Below, in pieces: positions 8,794 through 17,889 of a DNA stretch of 64,000 nucleotides. Origin of the DNA: Meridianimarinicoccus zhengii (lineage in GTDB: Bacteria > Pseudomonadota > Alphaproteobacteria > Rhodobacterales > Rhodobacteraceae); NCBI RefSeq assembly GCF_003254465.1, contig NZ_QDFI01000019.1:1-64000 (forward strand), read 5' to 3'. The translations under genes and the position numbers were made by a program. The notes under the pieces are model-generated. The model ran no database searches and was not told the DNA's origin. It was given only the letters and a program-made list of their open reading frames with translations. Position 1 is the first letter of the stretch, and each line of letters opens with the position of its first letter.

Positions 8794-9626
8794 GTGTCGG
8801 CCTCTGTGCGGGGAACGGGGGCGATCACGTCGTTCAGGCGGATGCTGCCCACGCGCAGGGCCACGTCGCCGCGGCCCAGATCCGGGTCCGCCGTGAGCCG
8901 CGATTTCGCCACGAGCGGCGCGGACGGGAGATGCGGTGCGATGGCCGCGTGGTCTTCGGGGTTGAGCCGGATGCTCACCGTCTCGAGCCCCTGCCGGGCC
9001 TGGTGTGCCAGCGTCTCGATCCGATCGAGAAACGGGCCGGGCATGTCGTCGATGGCCTGTCCCGCGCGCTGGGACGCGAGCTGCCGGATCGCGTCCGTCA
9101 GGGCAGGCACCAAGGCCCCCAGGTCGATGGCGTCATCGCGGGTCAGGGCCGCCGCGGCTTGCAGGAATGCGTCCCGCGCGGCCTGCAACTCCGCCTCGGC
9201 CTCGCGCCGGCCCGTGTCATGGCCCGCGTTCCAGCTGGAAATGCGGCCTTCTTCGGACCCGGCCGAATAGCCCTGTTCGAAGCCTTCGGCGTGGCCCTCG
9301 TCATAGCGCGCCTGCAATGCGGCAGGGTCCGGCGCGGCGGGTGCGTCGGGCCGGGCCGGCATCCCATCGCCGGTGTTTGGTGTCCCGGCCGTAGGCGTGC
9401 CGGTCGGAGGCTTGTCCGTACCGGCGCGCGGCCCGACAGGGTCGGAGGGCGACACAAGGCGCTGCGCCCCTGCCAGCGGATCGCGCTTGCGAAAGGCCCG
9501 ATCCGGTGCGGTATCGAAACCGGCGCGCCGGGCAAATCCCGCGGCGTCGGCTTCGCGCACCAGTTTCATCACCTCGGCCGCACCGATCACGCGGGCGGCG
9601 CCGTCTTCCTTGGGGCTTTGCGCCAT
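8790..9626 (-). CDS. fliH: flagellar export ATPase regulator FliH
   Basis: FliH is the stator-like partner of FliI. The 278-residue product has a Pro/Thr-rich N-terminal region (about 50-95). A helical segment follows with Gly-spaced repeats (EGHAEGFEQGYSAGSEEGR), the GxxxG-type pattern known from FliH. A C-terminal domain resembles the peripheral-stalk fold. The ATG at 9626 has GAGGT seven bases upstream. The ATG at 9632 would leave no room for a ribosome site. Confidence 0.88.
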   Translation of the reverse strand: MAQSPKEDGAARVIGAAEVMKLVREADAAGFARRAGFDTAPDRAFRKRDPLAGAQRLVSPSDPVGPRAGTDKPPTGTPTAGTPNTGDGMPARPDAPAAPDPAALQARYDEGHAEGFEQGYSAGSEEGRISSWNAGHDTGRREAEAELQAARDAFLQAAAALTRDDAIDLGALVPALTDAIRQLASQRAGQAIDDMPGPFLDRIETLAHQARQGLETVSIRLNPEDHAAIAPHLPSAPLVAKSRLTADPDLGRGDVALRVGSIRLNDVIAPVPRTEADT

Positions 9627-9635
9627 GTCCATACC

Positions 9636-10682
9636 TCAGACCATTTCCTCGCCGCCGCGACCGGCCAGCACGATGGTACCGGCGTCCGACATCCGCCGCG
9701 CGATGGCGACGATTTCCTTCTGGGCCTCGCGCACCTCGGACAGGCGCACCGGGCCCATCCCGTCCATCTCGTCGAGGATGTTGGCCGCGGCCCGCGACGA
9801 GATGCAGCCCAGTAGCCGCGTGCGCAGCTTTTCATCCGCGCCCTTGAGCGCGAGCACCAGCAGGTCCTGATCCACCTCGCGCAGCAGCGTCTGCAGCGCA
9901 CGGTCACTGGATTTCCCGAGATTCTCGAAGACGAACATGTTGTCCTGAAGCGACTGCATGAGGTCCTTGTCGTCCTTGCGGATCTCGCGCATGATCCGCT
10001 GCTCGACCCCTTGCCGCGTGAAGTTCATGATGCGCGCCGCGGCCTTGATCCCCCCGATCTGCGAGGCGCGCAGGGTCGTGTTCGCCTTGAACTTCTGTTG
10101 CATCACCTGTTCGAGTTCGCGCAGCGCGTCGGGCTGGACGGTGGTCAGGTTGGCGATGCGGTTGATGATGTCGGGCTGGATGTTCTCGGGCAGCAGTGAC
10201 AGCACTTCGGCGGCCTGGTGGTATTGCAGCGACGCGACGATCAGCGCGACGATCTGGGGGTGTTCGTCATAGATCAGTTCCGCCACGGCGCTCGCGTCCA
10301 TCCAGTCGAGGATCTCGATCGGGCGCTCGCCGCTGCTGGGCGTGATGCGGCTGAGAACGGACTGCGCCTTGTCGCTGCCGAGTGCCGCGTTGAGCACGTC
10401 GCGGACATAGGCGTTCGCGCCGACCCCGACGGTCGTCTGCGCCCCGAGACTGTCAAGGAATTCGTCCAGCACGGCATCCACCGTCGCGTGGTCGAGCCCG
10501 CGGACCGTATACATCGCCGTGCCGATGATCTGCACCTCCTGCGGGGTCATGCGCCGCAGGATGTTGGCGGCGCCCTCCTCGCCGAAGAGCAGCATGATGA
10601 TTGCCGTCTTCTGGGTACCGGTGAGCTGCGCGAGCGTCAGGCTGCCCGGACGGGAACTGAGCGGGACATCTTCGGCGATCAT
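9636..10682 (-). CDS. fliG: flagellar motor switch protein FliG
   Basis: FliG sits between the MS ring and FliM and contacts MotA to generate torque. The 348-residue product contains the three FliG domains. The middle domain carries the EHPQIVALIVASL motif (about residues 140-152). The C-terminal torque helix region shows the charged residues of DQDLLVLALKGADEKLRTRLLGCISSRAAANILDE. Its ATG overlaps the fliF stop (ATGA). Confidence 0.97.
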   Translation of the reverse strand: MIAEDVPLSSRPGSLTLAQLTGTQKTAIIMLLFGEEGAANILRRMTPQEVQIIGTAMYTVRGLDHATVDAVLDEFLDSLGAQTTVGVGANAYVRDVLNAALGSDKAQSVLSRITPSSGERPIEILDWMDASAVAELIYDEHPQIVALIVASLQYHQAAEVLSLLPENIQPDIINRIANLTTVQPDALRELEQVMQQKFKANTTLRASQIGGIKAAARIMNFTRQGVEQRIMREIRKDDKDLMQSLQDNMFVFENLGKSSDRALQTLLREVDQDLLVLALKGADEKLRTRLLGCISSRAAANILDEMDGMGPVRLSEVREAQKEIVAIARRMSDAGTIVLAGRGGEEMV

Positions 10683-12370
10683 GGGACCATGTCCTTTTCG
10701 GTGTCGATCATCGACTGGAAGACGGTGGCGATGCGGCTGCTTTCGGTCTCTGCGATGCCGCGCAGGAATGTCACCTTCTCGTCGTAGCTGAGCCGCCCCT
10801 GCAGGCCCGGCTGGTTGAGCCGCCGCCGCAGATCGGTCAGGCTTTCGCCCTCCTTGACCTCGACGGCATCCGCGTTGCCGGGCGCGCCCGTCGCATCGTC
10901 CGTGGCGGTCATGTCCGGCGCGGCGAGAAGCACGCGGTTCAGCAGCGGGCGCACCACGCCCAGAACGATCACGGCCAGCGCGGCGAACTGGAGAAGCTGG
11001 CGTCCCGCGCCCGGTATCCAGCCGGCCTCGTACCATTTCGGATCCATCCCCGCGAAGGGATCGACGAACGCGCCGCTGGACACGGTCACGACATCCCCGC
11101 GGGCCGCATCGAACCCGACCGCGGTGCGCACGAGGTTCTCGATGGCGGTCACGGTTTCCGCGGGCATGTCGGTCGGTGCCCCGTCCGGGCCGGGCGGCGG
11201 GCTGCGCAGCAGGACCGCCGCGTGCACGCGCGACACGGCCATCGCGGCGGGCCGGATCGTTTCCACGCTGCGGCTGACCTCGTAGTTGCGGGTGAAGCTG
11301 GAATGGCGGTTCGTCGTCTCGCCCTCTTCGCCGGCCTCTTCGGCCTCGGCGGCCTGCTCGGCTTCCAGTTCGGCCACCGGCGGGGGCGTGTTCGCGATGG
11401 CACCCGGCACGCCGACGGCGGGCTGCGCGCGGGTCTGGTCGATGCTTTCCTGTTCGCTGCGCAGGGCCCGGCCGTCGGGATCGTACCGTTCGTTCATGAT
11501 CTCGGAGCGGGTGAAATCCATGTCGAGTGCGACCTCGACCGCGGCGTTGCCCATGCCGACCAAAGGTGTGATGAGCGCTTCGATCCGGGCCCGGTACTGG
11601 GCTTCGAGCCGGGCCTGATGCGCAAGCTGGGTGCCGGTGCGTTCCTGCAGGGGGTCCGAGGCGTCCTGCGACAGAAGCCGCCCGGCCTGGTCCACGACCG
11701 ATACTGCATCCTGCGCCATGCCGGGCACCGACGTAGACACAAGGCTGACGATCGCGCGCACCTGACCCGCATCGAGCGACCGGCCCGGCGCCAGCTGCAC
11801 GATGACCGATGCGCGGGGCGGTTCGGTGTCCCGGATGAAGGCGGTGCGTTCCGGCAGCGCCAGATGGACCCGCGCCGCCGATACGGGCTGCAATTCGGCG
11901 ATGGATGCCGCGAGGTCGAGTTCCTGCATGCGCCGCAGGCGCGCGCCTTCGACGGACCGGCTGGTGCCCATGGGCATGTCCGAAATCATCGAGAAGCCGT
12001 CGGCCACTGCCTGCGGCAGACCTTCTGCGGCAAGCTGCATGCGCGCCCGGTGATAATCCGCCTGCGCGACCCGCAATTCGCCAGTGGCCTCGTCGAGCAC
12101 GACATCGATTCCAGCCGTCGTCAGAAGCTGCATTGCGTTGGCCTTCTCCGCCTCGGGCAGGCCGGTGGCGAGCGTCACGCGATCCGGCTGCGCCATCATG
12201 AGATAGACAGCCGCCCCGATGACTGCGGCGGACAACAGCAGGATGGCGGGCATCGCGCGTCGGATCGCAGGCTGACGGGTGAACCCGGTCGCCTGTTCGA
12301 GCGTCCTTCGCGCCCGTGCCAACGCGCCGGCGGAGCGGGTCTGCGGAAGCGGTGCAGCGGTACTATCCAT
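10679..12370 (-). CDS. fliF: flagellar MS-ring protein FliF
   Basis: FliF forms the MS ring that founds the basal body. The 563-residue product has a first membrane helix at about 44-63, then ring-building motifs in the periplasmic part (for example QPVSAARVHLALPERTAF and LVSTSVPGM). An acidic variable loop follows (about 330-350), then a second membrane helix at about 450-470 and a cytoplasmic FliG-binding tail. Length is normal for the family. Confidence 0.97.
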   Translation of the reverse strand: MDSTAAPLPQTRSAGALARARRTLEQATGFTRQPAIRRAMPAILLLSAAVIGAAVYLMMAQPDRVTLATGLPEAEKANAMQLLTTAGIDVVLDEATGELRVAQADYHRARMQLAAEGLPQAVADGFSMISDMPMGTSRSVEGARLRRMQELDLAASIAELQPVSAARVHLALPERTAFIRDTEPPRASVIVQLAPGRSLDAGQVRAIVSLVSTSVPGMAQDAVSVVDQAGRLLSQDASDPLQERTGTQLAHQARLEAQYRARIEALITPLVGMGNAAVEVALDMDFTRSEIMNERYDPDGRALRSEQESIDQTRAQPAVGVPGAIANTPPPVAELEAEQAAEAEEAGEEGETTNRHSSFTRNYEVSRSVETIRPAAMAVSRVHAAVLLRSPPPGPDGAPTDMPAETVTAIENLVRTAVGFDAARGDVVTVSSGAFVDPFAGMDPKWYEAGWIPGAGRQLLQFAALAVIVLGVVRPLLNRVLLAAPDMTATDDATGAPGNADAVEVKEGESLTDLRRRLNQPGLQGRLSYDEKVTFLRGIAETESSRIATVFQSMIDTEKDMVP

Positions 12371-12395
12371 CGTATCTCGCCTGCAATCCGGTCTT

Positions 12396-12716
12396 TCAGA
12401 CCGGCATGTTCATGATGTCGCGATAGGCGGTCAGCGCCTTGTTGCGCACCTGCATCGTGAGCTGGAAACCGAGCGAGGAGACCTGCTGGTCCACCATCAC
12501 CGCCGCCAGATCGTCGGTGGCCCCCGTCTCGAAGGCGCGCGCGCTGTCCGACGCCTGCTTCTGCGCATCGGCAACCTGTTCCAGCGCGCCCTGCATCCGC
12601 TCGATGAAGCTCGGCCCGCCTGTCGTCCCGGTTTGCACGGGGGCTTGCGGCGCGCGCGTGCCGGCCGCGGCAACGGAGGCGAGCGTGGTTGGCCCGGTGA
12701 CGGAGGAAATGGTCAT
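12396..12716 (-). CDS. fliE: flagellar MS ring-rod adaptor FliE
   Basis: FliE connects the MS ring to the proximal rod. The 106-residue product has the conserved C-terminal helix (VDQQVSSLGFQLTMQVRNKALTAYRDIMNMPV region) and a variable Thr/Ala-rich N-terminus. It lies 13 bases after fleT and 25 bases before fliF, in the fleT-fliEFGHIJ operon. Confidence 0.94.
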   Translation of the reverse strand: MTISSVTGPTTLASVAAAGTRAPQAPVQTGTTGGPSFIERMQGALEQVADAQKQASDSARAFETGATDDLAAVMVDQQVSSLGFQLTMQVRNKALTAYRDIMNMPV

Positions 12717-12729
12717 GTCCGGCTCCGGC

Positions 12730-13893
12730 TTATGCCACGCGCGCCGCGAGTTGCAGGCTTGCGGGCATGTCGGGCATGCGCATCAGCGCCGTGCCGGCAT
12801 GGATCATGATGTCCTCGGGCGTGATGCGGTCGCCAATGCGCAGCACCAGCGCGCGCTGCATGACGTTTTCCAGTTCGCGCACGTTGCCCGGCCAGTCGTG
12901 CTCCATGAGGGTCTTGCAGGCTTCGAATGTCAGAAGGGGAAGCTGTTCGTCGGCGGGGCAATGGCGGCGGATCATCGTCACGGCTAGCGCGGGAATGTCG
13001 TCGGGCCGTTGCGACAGCGCCTGCGTGGACAGGGGAAACACGTTGAGCCGGTAGAACAGGTCCTCGCGGAACCGGCCCGCGGCGATCTCGGCGATCATGT
13101 CGCGGTTGGAGGTGGCGACGATCCGGATATCGACCGGCACTTCCTTTTGCGCCCCAAGCGGTGTGACGACCCGTTCCTGCAACACGCGCAGCAGCTTGGC
13201 CTGAAGACCCATGGGCATTTCGGAAATCTCGTCGAGCAGCAGGGTCCCGCCGTCGGCGGCGCGCACGATTCCCTTGTTCGGCGCCGACGCACCCGTGAAG
13301 GCACCCTTCTCGTGGCCGAACAGGATGGCCTCCAGCATGTTCTCGGGGATCGCCGCGCAGTTGATGGCGACGAACGGGGCGCCCGCGCGCCGCGACGCGG
13401 CATGAATGCGCCGTGCCAGCACCTCCTTGCCGCTGCCCGTGGGCCCGTTGACGAACACGGTCACATCCGAACGCCCCACGCGCGTCGCCATGTCGATCAG
13501 CCGACCCGTCGCCACGTCGGCCGCGACCATCGCCCCGAGATCAGCCCCCACGAGATCGGCCAGCGCAAGAAGTCCGCCGTCATGCACCGGGTTCGCCGTG
13601 CCCGATACGGGAAGATCGACCCGGACAAGCCGCCCGCCCATGTCCTGCGTCACCCGGAGCGCGGCTGCGTTTTCATGGACCACGACGATCCGCGCCGCGC
13701 CGATCGCGCGGGCATGATCGACCAGCGCCCGGGGGCTGTCGAGCCGTGCTTCGTAGGCTGCGGAAGATACGAGGACCGCCGGTCTGCTGCCTGCCTGTGG
13801 GGTGGCGTCCAAGGCGATGCGGCGGCGGGCCAGCAGATACTGCAGGGCTGCGGCGGCGGTGAACTCTTGCGCGATGATCGCAACGGCATCCAT
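12730..13893 (-). CDS. fleT: sigma-54 activator without DNA-binding domain, FleT-like
   Basis: The 387-residue product is a bacterial enhancer-binding protein. Its central AAA+ domain has Walker A GPTGSGKE (150-157), the sigma-54 contact loop GAFTGA (197-202), Walker B GGTLLLDE (215-222) and [10 protein letters not shown] (334-343). The N-terminal 120 residues look like a degraded receiver without a recognisable phospho-Asp pocket. The protein ends about 45 residues after the AAA+ motifs, with no Fis-type helix-turn-helix. R. sphaeroides FleT likewise lacks the DNA-binding domain and acts as a hetero-oligomer with FleQ. It opens the fliE operon behind a sigma-54 promoter. The ATG at 13893 has an AAGGAG ribosome site. 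Confidence 0.9.
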   Translation of the reverse strand: MDAVAIIAQEFTAAAALQYLLARRRIALDATPQAGSRPAVLVSSAAYEARLDSPRALVDHARAIGAARIVVVHENAAALRVTQDMGGRLVRVDLPVSGTANPVHDGGLLALADLVGADLGAMVAADVATGRLIDMATRVGRSDVTVFVNGPTGSGKEVLARRIHAASRRAGAPFVAINCAAIPENMLEAILFGHEKGAFTGASAPNKGIVRAADGGTLLLDEISEMPMGLQAKLLRVLQERVVTPLGAQKEVPVDIRIVATSNRDMIAEIAAGRFREDLFYRLNVFPLSTQALSQRPDDIPALAVTMIRRHCPADEQLPLLTFEACKTLMEHDWPGNVRELENVMQRALVLRIGDRITPEDIMIHAGTALMRMPDMPASLQLAARVA

Positions 13894-13922
13894 GGCGTTC
13901 TCCTTCTCGATGCCGCGGAAGA

Positions 13923-13938
13923 AGCAAGTTGTGTGCCA
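13923..13938 (-). promoter_or_regulatory. sigma-54 promoter of fleT-fliEFGHIJ
   Basis: The minus-strand sequence TGGCACACAACTTGCT has a perfect -24 box, the right spacing and a -12 box with the invariant GC. The predicted start near 13912 lies 19 bases before the fleT ATG. A strong inverted repeat lies about 90-115 bases upstream of the site (14029-14054). Confidence 0.85.
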
Positions 13939-13971
13939 AGTGAGGTCGAAAAGAATTTTCGTGCCTGGCGC

Positions 13972-13998
13972 TAAAACGGCCCGGAAAGACGGCGTTGT
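13972..13998 (+). promoter_or_regulatory. possible sigma-28 (FliA) promoter
   Basis: CTAAA, fifteen bases, GGCGTTGT. This differs by one base in the -10 box from the fliS site (GCCGTTGT). It points right, towards the unknown gene at 14272, leaving a leader of about 265 bases. It partly faces the fleT promoter region. I see nothing else gene-like in the 378 bases between fleT and 14272 apart from this site, the fleT promoter and the inverted repeat. Confidence 0.4.
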
Positions 13999-14028
13999 TC
14001 GGGCCATAGGGGGCAATCTGTCGTGGCA

Positions 14029-14054
14029 GGGCGTGTCGGAAACACGACACGCCC
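14029..14054. repeat. perfect inverted repeat upstream of fleT promoter
   Basis: GGGCGTGTC, an 8-base centre, then GACACGCCC: two 9-base arms with exact complementarity. It lies about 117-142 bases upstream of the predicted fleT transcription start. R. sphaeroides FleQ/FleT binding sites are reported about 100 bases upstream of flagellar promoters, so this could be an enhancer site for FleQ. It could instead be an RNA hairpin or a chance feature of high-GC DNA. Confidence 0.5.
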
Positions 14055-14271
14055 GCGTGGTCGGCAGGAAACCGCCAATTCTCCGACAGGTCCGATCGCG
14101 CCACGTGTCCGGGCGTGTGCGGCGGGTCCGTGCGGCGCCGCACGGCCGCGTTGCACCCGTGATGTTCCTGCGGGAGAGGCGCGGAAATTATCTCTGCCGT
14201 CGTGCCTCACATTACGCAGGCCGCGGTCGTTGACCATGATTGTGTACGTCAGACAACGGCAGGCAAAAGTC

Positions 14272-14580
14272 ATGCTCTCGAAAACATACCATCTCAAGTT
14301 CCCAAGTCTGGACGCCGCCCAGATCGCGGCACCGTTCGTGACGGAAACGCTGGGCAACGCCATCCCCAATTGCAAGTTGTCGGGGCTGACGGTGTTGATC
14401 AGCAAGGACGGCGACATCTCGGTCAATGTGTTCTTCGCGTCGATGGCAGACCTCAAGATGTTCGACAAGAACTACGGCGGGTTCGTGGATACGATGAAGA
14501 AGACTTTCCTGTTCAAATCCACGGGTTTCGACGGGGTCTGCATCTTCAATTTCGAACGCGGCGACGAAGACGCTGCGTAG
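14272..14580 (+). CDS. unknown 102-residue protein
   Basis: The product has no signal peptide or membrane segment and is a mix of predicted strands and helices. It has an aromatic-rich second half (FFASMADLKMFDKNY, FLFKSTGFDG, CIFNF). I do not recognise the family; a small alpha/beta-barrel dimer is conceivable but unproven. An in-frame ATG at 14236 would add 12 residues, but both starts have weak ribosome sites. It stands alone between the divergent fleT operon and the chemotaxis operon, with a possible sigma-28 promoter upstream, so it may belong to the late flagellar set. Confidence 0.65.
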   Translation: MLSKTYHLKFPSLDAAQIAAPFVTETLGNAIPNCKLSGLTVLISKDGDISVNVFFASMADLKMFDKNYGGFVDTMKKTFLFKSTGFDGVCIFNFERGDEDAA

Positions 14581-14590
14581 CCCGGCCACT

Positions 14591-14606
14591 TGGCCCGTTT
14601 CCTGCC
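14591..14606 (+). promoter_or_regulatory. weak -24/-12-like site before the che operon
   Basis: TGGCCCGTTTCCTGCC keeps the invariant GG and GC at the right spacing but departs from consensus in both boxes. It is the only promoter-like element I found in the 143 bases before the cheA4-like gene. Confidence 0.25.
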
Positions 14607-14723
14607 TGGCCGGCAGCATAGGGCAGCCCTGTACGCGCGGAACGGTGTCCGCCGTGTCCGGTCGCGGGCAGGGCTTCTGCCTGCCTGCGCCGCGGCGCGC
14701 ATTGTGAAGTCTGGAGTGGTCCC

Positions 14724-15935
14724 ATGGCAGAAGAGGCCGAAATTGCAGGCGAGTCCGCATCCGGCTCGGCGCTTATGCGGGTGTCTTCGGGAAAGATCAG
14801 CCGCCTGATGGACTTGCTGGGAGAACTGTCGCTGAGCGTGTCGGAAACGGTGAACTCGCCCGATCTCGCCGGTCTCGACCTTGCCAATTTCGACGGCGCC
14901 GTGCACCGGCTGACGATGCTGGTCCGCGAGGTGCAGGATGCGGCGACCGAATTGCGGCTCGTCTCGGTGGACGAGGTCTTCCGCCGCCTGCGCCGCATGA
15001 TCCGCGAGATGGAGCGCGAGACCGGCAAGCAGATCGAACTGGTGGTCGAAGGGTCCGATACACTGGTGGACAAGCTGGTGTCGGATCGTCTCTACGATCC
15101 GCTGCTGCATGTCCTGCGCAATTCCGCCGATCACGGTCTTGAACCGCCGGAAGACCGAGCGAGGGCGGGAAAGCCGGCGAAGGGTCGCATCACCCTGTCC
15201 GCCGCGCAGGTCGGCAGCGAGGTGCGGATCGTCGTGTCGGATGACGGGCGCGGGCTGAACCGCGATACGATCCTCCGCAAGGCCCGCGAGCGAGGGATGT
15301 TCGGTCCCGATGACGAACCCGAGGGTGCTGTCCTGTGGAAGGTGATCTTCGAACCAGGTTTCTCCACCGCCGAAAGCGTATCGACGCTGTCCGGCCGGGG
15401 TGTCGGGATGGACGTGCTGAACACGACCATGAAGGACCTGCGCGGGCGCATCATGGTGGACAGCGCGCCGGGGCAGGGCACGCGCGTGGCCCTGCACATC
15501 CCCGTATCGCTGGCGTTTCTGGACTGCATCATCCTGCGCCAGAGAACGCGGCTCTTCGCCGTTCCGGTCGAGGACATCCAGGAAATCGTGAAACCGGACA
15601 CGACCGAGGTGCTCCATGTCGCGGCGGATAACGGGTCCGAGATGATGCTCCTGCGGGAGGTCTATGTGCCGGTCTGCCGGCTCGAGCATTTCTACGCCGA
15701 GATGCCGGAAAGACTGCCGCCGCTGACGGACACCGTGGCCATCGTGTTCGCCACCCATGCCGGACCGATCGCCGTTCCGGTGGACGAGGTGCTGGACCGT
15801 CAGCAGGTGGTGATGAAGCCGCTGGTCGGCGCACTTGCGGGCATTCGCGCCAGCTGGGGCTGCGCGCTGCTTGGCACCGGAGAGGTCGCCGTGGTGCTGG
15901 ATTGCGAACGGCTGGCAGCAGGAGGCGGCAGATGA
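14724..15935 (+). CDS. cheA4: short CheA kinase lacking P1, CheA4-like
   Basis: This chemotaxis histidine kinase has only the P3 dimerisation, P4 catalytic and P5 coupling domains. Residues 15-100 form the P3 helices (SSGKISRLMDLLGELSLSVSE). P4 shows the N box HVLRNSADHG, G1 DDGRGLN and G2 SGRGVGMDVL. The CheW-like P5 spans about 265-400. With 403 residues and no HPt or P2 domain it cannot autophosphorylate on its own histidine. In R. sphaeroides CheA4 has the same layout and phosphorylates the P1 domain of CheA3. The CheA3-like partner is encoded at 20903-24625. ATG at 14724; cheR overlaps its stop. Confidence 0.92.
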   Translation: MAEEAEIAGESASGSALMRVSSGKISRLMDLLGELSLSVSETVNSPDLAGLDLANFDGAVHRLTMLVREVQDAATELRLVSVDEVFRRLRRMIREMERETGKQIELVVEGSDTLVDKLVSDRLYDPLLHVLRNSADHGLEPPEDRARAGKPAKGRITLSAAQVGSEVRIVVSDDGRGLNRDTILRKARERGMFGPDDEPEGAVLWKVIFEPGFSTAESVSTLSGRGVGMDVLNTTMKDLRGRIMVDSAPGQGTRVALHIPVSLAFLDCIILRQRTRLFAVPVEDIQEIVKPDTTEVLHVAADNGSEMMLLREVYVPVCRLEHFYAEMPERLPPLTDTVAIVFATHAGPIAVPVDEVLDRQQVVMKPLVGALAGIRASWGCALLGTGEVAVVLDCERLAAGGGR

Positions 15936-16738
15936 TCGCATCGGATCAGGCCGGGTATGACCGCATTCGCGACTGGCTCAGCACGCGGTGCGGGATCGTG
16001 TATGCCGACGGCAAGTCGGAACTGCTGCGCCAGCGGCTGTCGCGGGTGCTGCGCTGCTTCAACTGCGGCGATCTCGACCAGTTGGCGGCGGGGCTGCTGA
16101 ATGATGACAACGAGGCGATCCAGCTTGCCGTGATGCACGCGGCATCGACGAACCACACGTTCTTCTTCCGCGAGGCGGAGGTTCTCGACAAGGTCGCCGA
16201 ACACATCCTGCCGCGGCTGGCCGATCGCAGCCAGGTCCGCATCTGGAGCGCCGCGGCATCCACCGGTGACGAGGCGTATTCGGTCGCGATGATCGCCGCC
16301 GAAAAGCTGGGGCCGTCATTCCTCGACAAGCTTCTGATCCTTGGGACCGACATCAGCGCGCCGGTGGTGGAGCGTGCGGAACTGGGCGTCTATGCCAAGC
16401 GCCAACTGGCCCACACACCCCCGGCAATGCTACGCAAGTATTTCACGCCGACGGGCATCGAACAGTTTCGCGTGACCGAGCAGATCCGCAATGTCTGCAC
16501 GTTCCGGCGCATGAATCTGAAGGCGCGGCCCTATCCGTTCAGCCGTGCCTTCCAGGTCGTGTTCTGCCGTAACATTCTGTATTATTTCGACAAAAGCGAC
16601 CAGATCAACACACTCAACGCGATCCACGCGGTGACAGAGCCGGGCGGGTGGCTTGTCACCAGCGTGACCGAGCCGATCCGCGATCTTGGAACGCCGTGGA
16701 TCAACGTGTCCACCGGCATCTACAGGAGAGCGGAATGA
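15932..16738 (+). CDS. cheR: chemoreceptor glutamate methyltransferase CheR
   Basis: CheR methylates glutamates on chemoreceptors using S-adenosylmethionine. The 268-residue product shows NHTFFFREAEVL in the N-terminal part, the SAM-binding block IWSAAASTGDEAYSVAMIA (about 112-130) and VVFCRNILYYFDK (about 209-221), all CheR hallmarks. The start overlaps the cheA4-like stop as ATGA, with AGGAGGCGG upstream. The soluble receptor of this operon ends in a possible CheR-docking pentapeptide. Confidence 0.95.
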   Translation: MIASDQAGYDRIRDWLSTRCGIVYADGKSELLRQRLSRVLRCFNCGDLDQLAAGLLNDDNEAIQLAVMHAASTNHTFFFREAEVLDKVAEHILPRLADRSQVRIWSAAASTGDEAYSVAMIAAEKLGPSFLDKLLILGTDISAPVVERAELGVYAKRQLAHTPPAMLRKYFTPTGIEQFRVTEQIRNVCTFRRMNLKARPYPFSRAFQVVFCRNILYYFDKSDQINTLNAIHAVTEPGGWLVTSVTEPIRDLGTPWINVSTGIYRRAE

Positions 16739-17889
16739 CCGCTGCGGACAGGCCGGCCAAGGTACTCATTGTCGATGACAGCGCGATGATCCGCAAGGTT
16801 CTGACACTCGGGCTCGGGAACGTGCCGGGCATCGAGATCATCGGCACCGCATCGAGCGCGGCACAGGCGGAAGAGATCATCCATGCCCGGATGCCCGACG
16901 TCGTGACGCTGGATATCGAGATGCCCGGGCTGGACGGACTGACATTCCTGAGGACCTACCTGCGCCATCGCCCGATCGGCACGGTCGTCATCTCGGGGCA
17001 GACCGGCCCCGGCACGATCAGGGCCATCGAGGCGCTGGAGGCCGGTGCCGTGGAGGTCATCGCGAAGCCCAGCCTCGGCGTGGGGTCAGGGCTGGATTCC
17101 GTGATGCACGAGGTCGTCGATGCCGTGCACGCGGCCGCGCGGATCGCCCGCACGCCTGGCGCGCGGGACAGGATGGAAACCGCGATGCGCCGCGCGTCGG
17201 TGCGTGGCACCGGGTGCCCCCAGGACGCCGCCGCCCCGTCGCCTACGGACTGGATGATCGGCATCGGCGCGTCGACGGGTGGGGTGCAGGCGCTGTCCCA
17301 TATCCTCGAATGCTTCCGCACCGATGTCCCGGCCATCGTCATCGTGCAGCACATGCCCGAAAGCTTCACCGGCGCTTTCGCGCGACGCCTCGACCGTTTC
17401 TGCCGCATCGACGTGCGCGAAGCCGCGGATGGCGACCGGCTGGAACCCGGTCTCGCACTGATCGCCCCGGGCGGGCAGCGCCACATGGTTCTCGACCGCA
17501 AAGGTGCCGATCTCATCGTGCGAATGACCGAGGGCGATCCGGTGTGCTATTCCCGCCCGTCGGTCGACATGCTGTTCCATTCCATCGCCGAGATCGCGGG
17601 GCGTCGCGCCACGGGGGCGATCCTGACCGGCATGGGCCGCGACGGCGCCGACGGGCTGTGCGCGATGCGCGCCGCCGGCGCGCGCACGCTGGGACAGGAT
17701 GAAGCGTCGTCCACGGTTTACGGCATGCCTCTTGCAGCGTGGGAAAACGGGGCCGTGGAACGGCAGGTTCCGCTGGATCACATGGCGGCCGCGCTGCTGT
17801 CCACCGTGGGCCAGTCCGATAGGCAGGCCCGCATGTCGAACTTCGCTGCCCCGCGGGCGGTTGATGTCATGGAAGGAAGAACATCATGA
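16735..17889 (+). CDS. cheB: chemotaxis methylesterase CheB
   Basis: CheB removes receptor methyl groups when phosphorylated. The 384-residue product has an N-terminal receiver domain (VDDSAMIRK; phospho-acceptor Asp60 in [12 protein letters not shown]; Lys111 in AKPS) and a C-terminal esterase domain. The triad is visible as Ser180 (GASTGG), His206 (VQHMPES) and Asp303 (GMGRDGADG). ATGA overlaps join it to cheR and cheW. Confidence 0.96.
   Translation: MTAADRPAKVLIVDDSAMIRKVLTLGLGNVPGIEIIGTASSAAQAEEIIHARMPDVVTLDIEMPGLDGLTFLRTYLRHRPIGTVVISGQTGPGTIRAIEALEAGAVEVIAKPSLGVGSGLDSVMHEVVDAVHAAARIARTPGARDRMETAMRRASVRGTGCPQDAAAPSPTDWMIGIGASTGGVQALSHILECFRTDVPAIVIVQHMPESFTGAFARRLDRFCRIDVREAADGDRLEPGLALIAPGGQRHMVLDRKGADLIVRMTEGDPVCYSRPSVDMLFHSIAEIAGRRATGAILTGMGRDGADGLCAMRAAGARTLGQDEASSTVYGMPLAAWENGAVERQVPLDHMAAALLSTVGQSDRQARMSNFAAPRAVDVMEGRTS

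Noticed and set aside
14472-15941. 489-codon minus-strand frame opposite the cheA4-like gene
   Set aside because: Shadow of a gene with full P3-P4-P5 motifs.
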